Shown: positions 38,224-47,817, counted from the first letter of the stretch. The stretch is DNA of 64,000 nt from Acinetobacter sp. ANC 7912 (GCF_039862785.1 NZ_CP156795.1:1922001-1986000); one strand, 5' to 3'. Numbers and translations are program-made. Notes: a model not told the origin generated them from the sequence alone.

Positions 38224-38858
38224 TTCATGAGGATTAAGGCATCATACCAAAGCCAGATCGCAAAGATCAGAAACAGTACCCCTGAAATCAGATCAATATA
38301 GCTACCGGCACGCTGATACAGCACTTTAATTTTAGGCTGGGAAATCAACAACATCAGCAATGCGAAAGTGATAAAAGTCTGTAGTGGAATAATCACTGCT
38401 AATTGGGATTTCAAATAATCCGAAGCAGAAGAACTTAGGGCTAATGAGAATACGCTACTGAAATAAATCAAGGTCTTGGGATTAGACAGATTGGTGAACA
38501 AACCCAACATAAAATAGCTTTTTGGCTCATTCACCACCAAAGAATCATCAGTCGTCACATTGCGCTGCTTGAATGCCTGCAATCCACCTTTTAGCATTCC
38601 CCAGCCCATTTTTGCCAGGAAAGCTCCCCCCACCAGCATGAGCACCTGTTGTATCCATGCAAACTGGTCAATCAATACGGTAAAACCAGCCAGCGTCAGG
38701 ACGACCCAGACCACAATCCCGACCGATATCCCGGCAATGATTTTTAGTGCATTGGCACGTGAAGTTGATGCTGCACTACGAGCAATCAGGAGAACGTCCG
38801 GTCCCGGACTGAGTTGGGCAATAAAATGCAGACCGCAAATGGTTAAAAGCAAAGACAT
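38220..38858 (-). CDS. LysE/RhtB family amino-acid exporter
   Basis: About 212 residues with five or six transmembrane helices. The family signature is near the N-terminus: HFIAQLSPGPDVLLIARSAA with SPGPD. Members export amino acids such as lysine, threonine or homoserine lactone; the substrate is not predictable. The ATG at 38858 has AAGGAG four bases upstream, better than an in-frame codon at 38879. It is convergent with and overlaps the small basic gene. Confidence 0.85.
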   Translation of the reverse strand: MSLLLTICGLHFIAQLSPGPDVLLIARSAASTSRANALKIIAGISVGIVVWVVLTLAGFTVLIDQFAWIQQVLMLVGGAFLAKMGWGMLKGGLQAFKQRNVTTDDSLVVNEPKSYFMLGLFTNLSNPKTLIYFSSVFSLALSSSASDYLKSQLAVIIPLQTFITFALLMLLISQPKIKVLYQRAGSYIDLISGVLFLIFAIWLWYDALILMN

Positions 38859-38943
38859 CTTTCTCCTTTCAGTGATCACTGAGACTGCAGCATTATAACT
38901 TTTGTTTAATTTTTCGTAGTAGTTTTATCTTGATTTAGGCACA

Positions 38944-38972
38944 TAAAAAAGCCGGATCAGTTAATCCGGCTT
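38944..38972 (-). terminator. Rho-independent terminator after fxsA
   Basis: On the minus strand GCCGGAT pairs with ATCCGGC and is followed by six T. It lies 14 bases beyond the fxsA stop. Confidence 0.85.
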
Positions 38973-38986
38973 AATATGATCAAATT

Positions 38987-39553
38987 TTATTTTTGATTCA
39001 CGTCTTTCATTTCAATTTTTTTCGCATCTGGGGTTACTTCACGTGCCTCACCATCAATAATGGTTGAATCGCCACGACCGCCCTGCTGGTTCTGCATGTC
39101 TTGCATCTGGCGCATCATTTCTGCAAATGGGTTTTGACCTTGTGCTCCGCCCATATCGCCCATCATGCCACCCATCATTTTTTCCATCATGGCTTGCTGG
39201 CGTTTCATCATGACTTTCATCATTGCCGCTTTAAATGCCTGCTGTACCGGTGGAATCAGCATGAGTACAGCCAGCACATCTGTGATCAGACCTGGAATCA
39301 GCAGGAAGAAACCCGCCAGGATTTTAGGCAGATTGTTGGTCATGGCTGGATCAGCACTCATCTGCCCCATTTGCATCTGTTGCATTTGCGGCATCATACC
39401 CGCCGAGTATTTACGGATCAGGTTCATCCCGATAAAGAAGGCAGCCACAAACCAGAAAAATACGTACCACATGCTCCCGACGAGGTCACCCACGCCGATC
39501 CACACAAATACTTCCAGGATCAAGCCAACCAGGATAAAAAGAAATAATTTCAT
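38987..39553 (-). CDS. fxsA: FxsA family membrane protein
   Basis: 188 residues. The N-terminal half has the FxsA core of two to three hydrophobic segments (LFLFILVGLILEVFVWIGVG, FWFVAAFFIGMNLI, LAGFFLLIPGLITDVLAVLMLIPP). The ILAGFFLLIPGLITD block is the family hallmark. The C-terminal part is methionine- and glutamine-rich (MMKRQQAMMEKMMGGMMGDM). E. coli FxsA is known for relieving F-plasmid exclusion of phage T7 when overproduced, but the normal role is unknown. It is divergent from ruvC. Confidence 0.85.
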   Translation of the reverse strand: MKLFLFILVGLILEVFVWIGVGDLVGSMWYVFFWFVAAFFIGMNLIRKYSAGMMPQMQQMQMGQMSADPAMTNNLPKILAGFFLLIPGLITDVLAVLMLIPPVQQAFKAAMMKVMMKRQQAMMEKMMGGMMGDMGGAQGQNPFAEMMRQMQDMQNQQGGRGDSTIIDGEAREVTPDAKKIEMKDVNQK

Positions 39554-39676
39554 GAAAATTAATCTAATCTCTATTAAAAAATTAAGGGCGCTGTAATCAA
39601 CCGCTTCATCAGGATCAAGCTTTTTTGATACGCTTATGTAACAATAAGGGCATTATTTTATTTTTAAAGTGCAGGC

Positions 39677-40219
39677 ATGTCATTAATTATTGGGATTGAC
39701 CCAGGTTCACGTCTTACGGGGTACGGTATCATTCAAAAAGAAGGTTCAAAACTGACTTTCGTCGATGCAGGTACGATCCGGACGGAAACTGCGGAAATGC
39801 CCGAACGATTAAAACGAATATTTGCTGGGGTTGAACGAATTGTAAAGTTCTATGGCCCAACGGAAGCGGCGGTAGAACAAGTATTTATGGCACAAAACCC
39901 GGACTCAGCACTAAAACTGGGTCAAGCTCGTGGTGCTGCCATTGCAGCACTAGTTAATTTAGATCTGCAAGTAGCGGAATATACGGCACGGCAAATCAAG
40001 CAGTCTGTAGTGGGCTACGGTGCAGCAGAAAAAGAACAGGTGCAGATGATGGTGATGCGAATTCTAAACCTGACCATCAAACCGCAACAGGATGCTGCCG
40101 ATGCACTGGCTGCAGCCATCTGCCATGCCCATGCTTCTGGCAGCATGAACAAAATGGCCGTGTTAAATGCCCTAGGCGGTATGGCTCGTGGACGTAGTCG
40201 TGCCAGCAGAAGACGTTAA
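39677..40219 (+). CDS. ruvC: Holliday junction resolvase RuvC
   Basis: 180 residues of the RuvC endodeoxyribonuclease. [16 protein letters not shown] carries the first catalytic aspartate (residue 8), [20 protein letters not shown] the glutamate, and [14 protein letters not shown] the final aspartates. It resolves Holliday junctions with RuvAB, whose genes are not nearby. It is followed immediately by a convergent hypothetical gene. Confidence 0.96.
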   Translation: MSLIIGIDPGSRLTGYGIIQKEGSKLTFVDAGTIRTETAEMPERLKRIFAGVERIVKFYGPTEAAVEQVFMAQNPDSALKLGQARGAAIAALVNLDLQVAEYTARQIKQSVVGYGAAEKEQVQMMVMRILNLTIKPQQDAADALAAAICHAHASGSMNKMAVLNALGGMARGRSRASRRR

Positions 40220-40573
40220 TTATAGATACTTACCGAAATCTCGTTTCATTTCAGATATAGTAGGAAATGTTGGATAATTTGCAATTAGCATACGACCGGA
40301 TTTTTTTATTTGTTTAGATTGCTGAGGATATATCCGAATAAATACTATTTCTTCCGGTTCATTTCGATGATTGATTTCACAAATCATAAAAGCTTCATTT
40401 TTATGGATAACTTTATATGCTGGGAAAGCTTTCTGAACTTTCTGTAAAAAATTTCTGGAAGGATTCTGTCTATGGGCTTTATTTGAATTAATATTATTTC
40501 TTTTTCCCTTAAATAAAACATAAAGTAATATCAAAACTATCAGTAATAAAACAAACATTACTTGCTCAGACAT
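40220..40573 (-). CDS. Hypothetical membrane-anchored protein
   Basis: 117 residues. A single N-terminal transmembrane helix (VMFVLLLIVLILLYVLF, about residues 5-21) is followed by a basic stretch and a soluble domain rich in aromatic and charged residues. I recognise no family. It ends directly against the ruvC stop and lies 14 bases downstream of the acylphosphatase gene in the same direction, so it may be cotranscribed with it. Confidence 0.65.
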   Translation of the reverse strand: MSEQVMFVLLLIVLILLYVLFKGKRNNINSNKAHRQNPSRNFLQKVQKAFPAYKVIHKNEAFMICEINHRNEPEEIVFIRIYPQQSKQIKKSGRMLIANYPTFPTISEMKRDFGKYL

Positions 40574-40587
40574 ACATTGATCCTTTT

Positions 40588-40863
40588 TTATTTTACGATT
40601 TTAAAATCATCAATTATTTGAGGCGTAGCTATTTCAACAGATTCTATATTTTCTACATTTGCAAGTGAAGGTTCTTTCCAGCTACGCTGAATTATCATTT
40701 GAATTTTATCTTTTTCCCCGACAACCACAGCTTCGACTTGTCCAGTGGGCAAATTCCGTACATAGCCATTTAGGCCTAATTCTAGTGCTTGAGCTTCAAA
40801 CCAGTTTCGATAACCGACTTTTTGTACTTTTCCAGAAATCGTCAGTTTTACTGCCTGCATCAT
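40588..40863 (-). CDS. acyP: Acylphosphatase
   Basis: 91 residues. The signature is present near the N-terminus, SGKVQKVGYRNWFEAQALELG with the catalytic arginine (R19), and then GYVRNLPTGQVEAVVVG with the catalytic asparagine. It hydrolyses acyl phosphates. Two adjacent ATGs (40863 and 40860) are possible. It lies ten bases downstream of the nnr gene in the same direction. Confidence 0.92.
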   Translation of the reverse strand: MMQAVKLTISGKVQKVGYRNWFEAQALELGLNGYVRNLPTGQVEAVVVGEKDKIQMIIQRSWKEPSLANVENIESVEIATPQIIDDFKIVK

Positions 40864-40873
40864 TATTCGACCC

Positions 40874-42331
40874 TTAAAGATTCACTACTTTATATATTGC
40901 CTGTTTCATATCTTGCGCCTGTAAACCACGCTGACCCGATTTCGCCAGCTCATCTCCAGCCAGGGCATGCAAGGTCACGATTTCATGTAAATGAAGATTT
41001 TCATGAAATTGGGCTTTCAGACTGGCAATCATTCCAGCAAGTACGTCCCCCATACCACCCGTGCCCATCCCCGGATTTCCAGCGGTACAGATATAGAGCT
41101 GATCTTCCAGAATCAGGCTACCTGAACCTTTAAGTACCCACTGCCCCTGATACTTCTGCTGCAAGGCATGAATTGCTGCAATGCGATCCACTTCAACCTC
41201 TTTAGCTCTACTTTCGAGTAAAGTCGCTGCTTCGCCCGGATGCGGGGTGCAATAAGTTTGGTCATTTAAAGATTGTGGTTGTTTAGCCAGGAACCAGAGT
41301 GCATCGGCATCTAAAACAATTTCTAGATCAGACTGTTGAATAGCGCTAAACCAGAACTGATAATGCTGCTCTGCCCACAAATCACGGCCCAAACCCATTC
41401 CGAAACAAACTGCATCGACCTGTTGCAGCAAGTCGTCTCGCTGACCTTCATCTAAAGCATTAATATCCCGCAGCATGATATTCGGCGCACGGGATAGAAT
41501 CGACATATGGTGTTTGGCATCACAAGCAACGGTCACCTTACCAGCTCCCGCAGCAAAAGCTGCTTCCGCCGCCATAATCACCGCACCGCCCATATCGGCA
41601 TGCCCGCCAATCACTAGCACATGCCCGTAACTTCCTTTATGCCCAAAAGCCAGACGTTTCGGTAAATGGATATCGGTATTGGATAATTGAGCAACCGATT
41701 TTAGCTCTGCATCGGTTGGAATAGCAGTGATACATTCCACCTGCCCTGCAAACTCCTGGCCCTGTCCAGTAAATAATCCCGCCTTCAGGCCAAGTGCGGT
41801 ATAGGTACAGTCGGCTTGCACAGCGACCGGCAGCGGTTGTCCAGTATTGGCATTTAAACCGCTTGGAATATCGATTGCGATTTTCAGACCTGTTTGAATA
41901 TTGATGCGTTGAATAATCTGTTGCCATTCTTCATTCAGCTCACGGTTCAAGCCTATACCAAACAGTGCATCAATATAAACATCATATTCAGACTGAAAAT
42001 CAAAATGCGGATAGACTTTTATACCAGCATCCATGGCTTCCTGACTGGCTAAAGCCAGATCCTGAGAAGTGCCTTTTTCTGCGGCATAAATCTCCACCTG
42101 AAATCCAGCCTGTCGCAGATATTTTCCAACCAGATACCCATCTCCGGCATTATTGCCCTGTCCACAACAGACTGCGACCTTTTGAACGTTCTCTTGAACA
42201 AATAAAGGAATCAGGCGTTGTGCAATGCCCCAGGCCACCTGCTGCATCAAGCCATAGGAACTATTTTGCCGGGCAAACCAGCGCTGCTCCCATGCTTGAA
42301 TATCTCTGCTATGGTAAACTTGTCGCTGCAT
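40874..42331 (-). CDS. nnr: Bifunctional NAD(P)H-hydrate repair enzyme Nnr
   Basis: 485 residues. The N-terminal YjeF_N epimerase domain has CGQGNNAGDGYLVGKYL and IDALFGIGLNRE, with IAIDIPSGLNANTG. The C-terminal ADP-dependent dehydratase domain has FGHKGSYGHVLVIGG, VLDADALWFLA, TPHPGEAATLL and the anion-binding AGNPGMGTGGMGDVLAGMIA. Together they repair damaged nicotinamide cofactors. It is divergent from queG with only 23 bases between the starts. Confidence 0.95.
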   Translation of the reverse strand: MQRQVYHSRDIQAWEQRWFARQNSSYGLMQQVAWGIAQRLIPLFVQENVQKVAVCCGQGNNAGDGYLVGKYLRQAGFQVEIYAAEKGTSQDLALASQEAMDAGIKVYPHFDFQSEYDVYIDALFGIGLNRELNEEWQQIIQRINIQTGLKIAIDIPSGLNANTGQPLPVAVQADCTYTALGLKAGLFTGQGQEFAGQVECITAIPTDAELKSVAQLSNTDIHLPKRLAFGHKGSYGHVLVIGGHADMGGAVIMAAEAAFAAGAGKVTVACDAKHHMSILSRAPNIMLRDINALDEGQRDDLLQQVDAVCFGMGLGRDLWAEQHYQFWFSAIQQSDLEIVLDADALWFLAKQPQSLNDQTYCTPHPGEAATLLESRAKEVEVDRIAAIHALQQKYQGQWVLKGSGSLILEDQLYICTAGNPGMGTGGMGDVLAGMIASLKAQFHENLHLHEIVTLHALAGDELAKSGQRGLQAQDMKQAIYKVVNL

Positions 42332-42354
42332 TTTTTATTCCCTGTTCCCGGTTT

Positions 42355-43449
42355 ATGACTACACCCGATTCTCCCGCACAAATTCAGGTTTTTCAAGAAG
42401 ATCCAGAAGCTCTAAAAGCATGGATCAAGGTACAGGCGCTAGAATTGGGTTTTTCTGATTGTGTCATTGCCCGGCCGGATGCTCAAGTAGAATTGCCCCG
42501 TCTACAGAAATATCTGGAGCGCGGTTATCACGGCGAGATGAAGTTTTTGGAAGAGAATCTGGAAAAACGTGCTGATCCTACTTTATTGATTCCAGCTACC
42601 AAATCAGTAATCTGTGTACGTATGGATTATCTGGTCGAGAGACCTGAGCCGAGAATGGTGCCTGATACACCAAACTCCGCGATTATTGCCCGCTATGCCC
42701 GTGGACGCGACTATCACAAAACCATGCGTGGCCGATTGAAAATACTGGCAGCTAAAATCAGGGAAAAAGTCGGAGAATTTGAATCGCGTCCTTTTGCTGA
42801 TTCTGCGCCAGTTTTTGAAAAATCGCTGGCGGAAAATGCTGGTATGGGCTGGACCGGTAAGCACACCCTACTGATTCATAAAAAATCTGGTTCCTTCTTT
42901 GTTCTGGGGGAGCTGTTTACTTCACTAGACCTACCTTTTGATGAACCAGCATCGAAACACTGTGGTTCCTGTACAGCCTGTATTGATATCTGCCCGACCC
43001 AGGCGATTGTTGAACCCTATCTACTGGATGCGCGGCGCTGTATTGCTTATTTGACTATCGAATACAAAGGCATCATTCCTGAAGAATTACGCAGAGGTAT
43101 CGGCAACCGTGTCTTTGGTTGTGATGACTGTCAGCTGATCTGCCCATGGAACAGTTTTGCCAAGACCACCACCATTGCCGATTTCCATCCACGACATGGC
43201 CTGGATCAGGTCAGTTTGCTGGAGTTATGGCAATGGGATGAAGCCACTTTTCTGGCCTCTACAGAAGGCAGTCCGCTACGGCGTACTGGTTATCAGAGCT
43301 TTATGCGCAATATCGCTATTGGCCTGGGTAATGCGCCATTTAACCCGGCTATTGTCCAAGCCTTGCAGGATAGCCGTGTACAACATGATGAGATTGTACA
43401 GGTGCATATCGATTGGGCGATTCAAGAACAACTGGCAAAATCCCGCTAA
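42355..43449 (+). CDS. queG: Epoxyqueuosine reductase QueG
   Basis: 364 residues. The C-terminal half has two ferredoxin-like 4Fe-4S motifs, CGSCTACIDICPTQAI and GCDDCQLICPWN. The N-terminal cobalamin-binding domain contains YARGRDYHKTMRGRL and PFADSAPVFEKSLAE. It catalyses the last step of queuosine synthesis in tRNA and needs B12. The frame is open far upstream, but the ATG at 42355 gives the family N-terminus; the upstream part overlaps nnr on the other strand. The queG-nnr divergent pair is commonly seen. Confidence 0.95.
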   Translation: MTTPDSPAQIQVFQEDPEALKAWIKVQALELGFSDCVIARPDAQVELPRLQKYLERGYHGEMKFLEENLEKRADPTLLIPATKSVICVRMDYLVERPEPRMVPDTPNSAIIARYARGRDYHKTMRGRLKILAAKIREKVGEFESRPFADSAPVFEKSLAENAGMGWTGKHTLLIHKKSGSFFVLGELFTSLDLPFDEPASKHCGSCTACIDICPTQAIVEPYLLDARRCIAYLTIEYKGIIPEELRRGIGNRVFGCDDCQLICPWNSFAKTTTIADFHPRHGLDQVSLLELWQWDEATFLASTEGSPLRRTGYQSFMRNIAIGLGNAPFNPAIVQALQDSRVQHDEIVQVHIDWAIQEQLAKSR

Positions 43450-43552
43450 TTTTCATCTTTACCTGATGTCACAGATTCCCTTAAAAGCCTTACACACCTG
43501 AGTTTCAGACTATGACATAAAAGGGACAGGCATAGGAAATGGAGGAATGATG

Positions 43553-43762
43553 ATGTCATCAAAAAATCCAAACCAAGAGCTATTGGAACAGTTGCAAGAG
43601 GAGTACCAAAAGAAACACTTGCAGCAACAACAGCAACAGCCTCAACATGGGCCGGTCAATTCTCCAAAAAATAACCAGCATGAACAGGATCAGCGGGTAT
43701 TTAACAAACAGCACCGCAAAGATCTCCATGGACAGGATACCCATGGTAATCACAGTAAATAA
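43553..43762 (+). CDS. Small glutamine-rich hypothetical protein
   Basis: About 69 residues, very polar and Gln/His/Asn-rich, with the poly-Gln run HLQQQQQQPQHG. It is probably disordered. GGAGG lies seven bases before the third of three tandem ATGs (43553), which I take as the start; starts at 43547 or 43550 are spaced poorly. Comparable small polar genes occur in Acinetobacter. No function can be given. Confidence 0.6.
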   Translation: MSSKNPNQELLEQLQEEYQKKHLQQQQQQPQHGPVNSPKNNQHEQDQRVFNKQHRKDLHGQDTHGNHSK

Positions 43763-43780
43763 TCTGATTGCTGGAAATAC

Positions 43781-43803
43781 AAAGCTCACGTTAAGTGGGC
43801 TTT
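43781..43803 (+). terminator. Probable terminator after the Gln-rich gene
   Basis: A 9-bp stem AAAGCTCAC / GTGGGCTTT with one G-T wobble, ending in TTTGTTCGTT. The T-tract is weak. Confidence 0.5.
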
Positions 43804-43903
43804 GTTCGTTATGATGGTTAGAAAACTAAGGAAAGATTGATAAAAACTGAAATTAAAAAAGCCCGATCTAAAATTAAATCAAACATATTTCTCTTGAAAA
43901 AAA

Positions 43904-44143
43904 TTATTCTTTGCTCCTAGCACCTGCAAAATTATGTGCGGTAATCAAAATCCCATATTTAGCATTCAGATAATCACCGCCCCGGATCACATCTGCACCA
44001 TTGGCATGTTCGACCGTGAGTGTCTGACTTAAAGCATCATAATGAAAAGAATCATAGCAGTCCTGATGCAGGCTTAGCCAATGCAAGGTATCTGCCAGAT
44101 TATCATCAACAATATAGGTATCAGCCTGAAAGTCTTTGCTCAT
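43904..44143 (-). CDS. Hypothetical protein
   Basis: 79 residues, acidic in the first half, with no membrane segment or known motif. The end reads GGDYLNAKYGILITAHNFAGA, suggesting a small alpha/beta fold. It stands alone on the minus strand. I do not recognise it. Confidence 0.55.
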   Translation of the reverse strand: MSKDFQADTYIVDDNLADTLHWLSLHQDCYDSFHYDALSQTLTVEHANGADVIRGGDYLNAKYGILITAHNFAGARSKE

Positions 44144-44207
44144 GTTGCACCAGTGGAAACTCTTTATTCAGGTGGTATTTTAGCGGAATCTTCCAAATTT
44201 CAGGCAC

Positions 44208-44236
44208 AAAAAAAGTGAGCAGATGCTCACTTTTTT
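44208..44236 (-). terminator. Terminator of the 36-codon zinc-ribbon gene
   Basis: A stem GTGAGCA / TGCTCAC with a short loop is flanked by AAAAAAA and TTTTTT, so it can work in both directions. It ends the minus-strand short gene at 44247-44357. Confidence 0.8.
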
Positions 44237-44246
44237 CTGTTCAGTA

Positions 44247-44357
44247 TCAATCTTTATTGACCCCACACTTGCGACATTCCCAATGGGTTCCAATCTCTTC
44301 CATATGTTGATATTCATAAATGTGCAAGCAGAATAGTTTTTTCAGTAGTTGAAGCAT
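44247..44357 (-). CDS. 36-residue putative zinc-ribbon microprotein
   Basis: A short minus-strand gene. The ATG at 44355-44357 is preceded by GGAG with a seven-base spacer, and the frame ends at TGA (44247-44249), 11 bases from a strong terminator. The protein has a basic/hydrophobic N-terminus (LQLLKKLFCLHIYEYQH) and ends HWECRKCGVNKD. The C-x-x-C with upstream Cys and His residues fits a small zinc knuckle like those in phage and cellular microproteins (pattern LFC-x-H...W-x-C-x-x-CG). Good translation signals plus the terminator make it credible. Confidence 0.65.
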   Translation of the reverse strand: MLQLLKKLFCLHIYEYQHMEEIGTHWECRKCGVNKD

Positions 44358-44595
44358 TATAAAACTCCCGTTTCATCATTTTTAAAATACGCTTCTTTAG
44401 GCACCCTTCCTGAGTGTTGATTTGTTGTTCTGGATAAAAACCACCTCTTACTTATAACCAGAATTTTTCAAAATGTAAAACCTATTTCATTCATTTTTTC
44501 AACTTTCCGATAAAGTTAAATTTCAATTGATTCATGTTTTTAATTAGCATCTGTGATCTATATCTCAAATACCACTTATTAAAGATTCTCTACTA

Positions 44596-44625
44596 TAAAA
44601 AAGCGAACCGAAGTTCGCTTTTTTG
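44596..44625 (-). terminator. Rho-independent terminator after the aldehyde dehydrogenase gene
   Basis: The stem AAGCGAAC / GTTCGCTT, flanked by A and T runs, lies immediately beyond the stop at 44633. The T-tract on the minus strand is the complement of AAAAAA. Confidence 0.85.
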
Positions 44626-44632
44626 CTTTTAT

Positions 44633-46144
44633 TTAGAAGAAACCAGCTGGCTTGGTTGAATAACTCACCAACAGGTTTTTGGTCTGCTGGTAATGATCCA
44701 ACATCATCTTGTGGTTTTCACGACCGATCCCGGATTTCTTGTAACCACCAAAGGCTGCATGAGCAGGATAGATATGATAGCAGTTGGTCCAGACACGACC
44801 CGCTTCAATCGCACGGCCAGCGCGATACGAGGTATGTGCCGAACGTGACCAGACACCAGCACCTAGGCCATAAATCGTATCGTTAGCAATCCTGATCGCA
44901 TCATTAAAGTCTTTAAAGGTGGTTACTGCCAGCACTGGCCCAAAAATTTCTTCCTGGAAAGTACGCATGTTATTGGTACCCTTAAAGATGGTTGGTTCAA
45001 TGTAGAAGCCTTGCCCGACTTCCTGACGTGCACCGCCACCAACAAGCACTTCTGCACCTTCGCCGCGACCTGTTGCAATACAACCCAGAATCTTGTCCTG
45101 CTGTTCCTGCGATGCCTGCGCACCAATCATGGTTTCAGTATCGAGTGGATGACCAGTTTTGATTCGTTTGACTCGATCAATTGCCAGTTCCAGGAACTGA
45201 TCTGCAATACTTTCCTGTACCAAAGCACGTGATGGACAGGTACAGATTTCGCCCTGATTCAGGGCAAACATGGTGAAACCTTCCAGTGCTTTTTCCAGAT
45301 AATCATCTTGCTGTGTCATGACATCTTCAAAGAAAATATTCGGTGATTTACCACCAAGTTCCAGTGTTACCGGAATAATATTTTCAGTGGCATATTGCAT
45401 GATTTGCTGACCTACAGCAGTCGAACCGGTGAAGGCAATTTTGGCAATACGCGGATTCACAGCCAGTGGACGTCCCACTTCAATGCCATAGCCATTCACA
45501 ATATTTAGCACACCTTCAGGTAACAGGTCCTGAATCAGTTCCACCAGCACCAGAATGCTGACCGGGGTTTGCTCTGCCGGTTTCAGAACGATACAATTGC
45601 CTGCAGCCAAAGCCGGTGCCAATTTCCATGCTGCCATCAAGATCGGGAAGTTCCATGGAATGATCTGACCAACCACACCTAAAGGCTCATGGAAATGGTA
45701 GGCAATGGTATCTTCATCAATCTCAGAAATACCGCCTTCTTGCGCACGGATACAGCCAGCGAAATAGCGGAAATGATCAATCGCTAAAGGAATGTCAGCG
45801 GCCAGGGTTTCACGGATTGGCTTGCCATTGTCCCAGGTTTCAGCCACTGCCAGCAGTTCCAGATTGGCTTCGAGACGGTCGGCAATTTTTAACAGAAGAT
45901 TAGAGCGTGTGGTTGGCGAAGATTTATTCCATTGCACTTTAGCTTTATGCGCAGCATCCAGCGCCAGTTCGATATCTTCCACGCTAGAACGCGGCACTTT
46001 GGTAAATGGCTTGCCATCTACAGGAGAAATATTGTCAAAGTATTCGCCTTTGACGGGTGGCACCCATTGCCCACCAATAAAGTTGTCATACTGGGCTTTG
46101 AAATGAACTTTTGAGCCAGGCTGGTTCGGATCGATATAACGCAT
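44633..46144 (-). CDS. NAD-dependent aldehyde dehydrogenase (ExaC/AcoD-like)
   Basis: 503 residues. [37 protein letters not shown] (catalytic Glu near 262-268) and [16 protein letters not shown] (catalytic Cys near 301) are intact, and [10 protein letters not shown] follows. The GEICTCPSR form is typical of the acetaldehyde dehydrogenases ExaC/AcoD used in ethanol and acetoin catabolism. It is divergent from a GAF-domain regulator, and an iron-containing alcohol dehydrogenase lies beyond the IS66 copy. An ethanol-to-acetate pathway is a reasonable inference. Confidence 0.88.
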   Translation of the reverse strand: MRYIDPNQPGSKVHFKAQYDNFIGGQWVPPVKGEYFDNISPVDGKPFTKVPRSSVEDIELALDAAHKAKVQWNKSSPTTRSNLLLKIADRLEANLELLAVAETWDNGKPIRETLAADIPLAIDHFRYFAGCIRAQEGGISEIDEDTIAYHFHEPLGVVGQIIPWNFPILMAAWKLAPALAAGNCIVLKPAEQTPVSILVLVELIQDLLPEGVLNIVNGYGIEVGRPLAVNPRIAKIAFTGSTAVGQQIMQYATENIIPVTLELGGKSPNIFFEDVMTQQDDYLEKALEGFTMFALNQGEICTCPSRALVQESIADQFLELAIDRVKRIKTGHPLDTETMIGAQASQEQQDKILGCIATGRGEGAEVLVGGGARQEVGQGFYIEPTIFKGTNNMRTFQEEIFGPVLAVTTFKDFNDAIRIANDTIYGLGAGVWSRSAHTSYRAGRAIEAGRVWTNCYHIYPAHAAFGGYKKSGIGRENHKMMLDHYQQTKNLLVSYSTKPAGFF

Positions 46145-46309
46145 ATGTATTTCCTTTGCTTATTTTAATCTTTAAAAATGCTGCATCTACAGCTTTGGTA
46201 TAAGGTACATCCGTACTCTATTTAGTTAACATACGCGTTATAAGGTTGGAGAAAGGTTGGCACTCAACCGATTTACATTTCTTTTGATTCCTCATAAAAA
46301 CAATAATAA

Positions 46310-46325
46310 TTACATTTGGATGTAA
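46310..46325. promoter_or_regulatory. Candidate operator between aldehyde dehydrogenase and regulator genes
   Basis: A perfect inverted repeat TTACAT-TTGG-ATGTAA lies 27 bases before the regulator start, in the 207-base divergent promoter region. A related half-site ATTTACATTT occurs at about 46271. It may be the regulator's own binding site; this is inferred from position and symmetry only. Confidence 0.4.
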
Positions 46326-46351
46326 ATCATGAATTATTGTGAGAATAAGGA

Positions 46352-47533
46352 ATGATGACAGAACAGAGCTTAATACAACAAAGGCAAAAAATTGATCAGC
46401 TTCGTCAAAGCAGCAGTTTATCGCCTTCACATGCAGCACAACTCGAACAGAGCATTGTTAGCTCCTGGCAGCGCTCTTCTTTAGCCGAGATTCCCAAAAA
46501 TCGTCTGGCTGCCCCATTAACAGATATAAAACAAATCAGCACTTCTTCGGCTTTAAGTCATGCCTTGGAACATTGTGCGGAAAATTTAAAGCATATTGCT
46601 GAACAGTCCTCTATGGTTTTGGCCGTTGGAGATATTGGCAGTACGGTACTATGGAGAGCCTCCTGCCCTGAATTGCGCACAATTGCTGATAATATTCATT
46701 TAGTTGAAGGAGGTCAGTGGCGTGAGGAACTGGTCGGAACCAATGCCCTTGCCCTATCCATTAAAACCCAACAATCGAGCTGCGTGTTTTCCAGCGAACA
46801 TTACATGCCATCAGTACAAGATCTGGTCTGTTATGCCTCCCCCATTATTGATCCTTATTCCAAACAGATTCTAGGGGTCATTGACCTGTCCACCCACTGG
46901 CAAAAACATAATAGCTTAGGGCTATTAGCAGCCGAACGTTGTGCATCCATCATTCAATCTGCTTTACTGGAATCGCAAAAACAGCGTTTATATATTCGTG
47001 CCTTTTCTGTACCTCAGGTGATTTTTAATGGTAAGACCCTGACCATAACCCCACGCCAGACTGAAATTCTCGCTATTTTGGCTTTATGCCCACAAGGTTT
47101 AAGTCTGGATCGCCTACATCAAGCACTTTATGGCGAGCGTAAAGTCAGCATGGGTACGCTAAAAGCTGAAATGTCACAGTTACGCGATATTCTGGGCGGT
47201 ATGCTTGGTTCGCGTCCTTACCGTTTACTGGCGCATGTTGAAGCGGATTTCTTACAGACTGAACAGTCGCTTGATGCTGGTTATATTGATTCAGCCTTAA
47301 AACTGTATACCGGAGTCTTTCTGGCAAAAACTGAAAGCCCATTTTTATGTGCTTGGCGGGATTGTCTGGAATCACGTCTCAGTGATGCCATTTTTAAAGC
47401 CAATGAAACTGATGTATTACTTAAGCATGTTGCTCGCTTTCCTGAAGCAATTGATGCGGTTGAACGTCTGATTGAACTGATGCCAAAAGGTCATCCAGTA
47501 CATCAAACCCTGCTTAAATTTCAGGATATTTAA
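46352..47533 (+). CDS. GAF-domain transcriptional regulator with winged-helix and BTAD-like C-terminus
   Basis: 393 residues. The N-terminus (about 24-200) resembles the sensor part of AcoR-type activators: SIVSSWQRS, VLAVGDIGSTVLWRA, WREELVGTNALALSI and a GAF-like YASPIIDPYSKQILGVIDLS. There is no sigma-54 AAA+ domain. Instead ITPRQTEILAILALCPQGLS, then LYGERKVSMGTLKAEMSQLRDIL, forms a winged helix, and the last 100 residues resemble a BTAD helical domain. It probably senses an alcohol or aldehyde signal and controls the flanking dehydrogenase genes. ATGs at 46352 and 46355 are both possible. Confidence 0.78.
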   Translation: MMTEQSLIQQRQKIDQLRQSSSLSPSHAAQLEQSIVSSWQRSSLAEIPKNRLAAPLTDIKQISTSSALSHALEHCAENLKHIAEQSSMVLAVGDIGSTVLWRASCPELRTIADNIHLVEGGQWREELVGTNALALSIKTQQSSCVFSSEHYMPSVQDLVCYASPIIDPYSKQILGVIDLSTHWQKHNSLGLLAAERCASIIQSALLESQKQRLYIRAFSVPQVIFNGKTLTITPRQTEILAILALCPQGLSLDRLHQALYGERKVSMGTLKAEMSQLRDILGGMLGSRPYRLLAHVEADFLQTEQSLDAGYIDSALKLYTGVFLAKTESPFLCAWRDCLESRLSDAIFKANETDVLLKHVARFPEAIDAVERLIELMPKGHPVHQTLLKFQDI

Positions 47534-47817
47534 AAATCAGATCATTTCTTGTTTGGCTTCTCGTTAGCAAGATAATTACGGCTATCTTCCATTAAGAAGA
47601 TTTCAACTTATAAAAATATAAAAAGCATTTAACTACTTTAGAATTATAATTTTTTTATAACATTTTATTGATTTAGCTCATGCTACGAATAAGCTTTTAG
47701 CAATACTCTGCTCATTCCAGTATTTTATTATTATCGAATTCATTCAGTTAATTTTAATAAGCTATACCCTGATGAATTAACTGCCCAAATATATTTTTTG
47801 AAAGCAAAAATTTAGGC

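Noticed and set aside
41965..42354. N-terminal extension of QueG by 130 codons
   Set aside because: It overlaps nnr on the opposite strand, and the known QueG N-terminus begins at the ATG at 42355.
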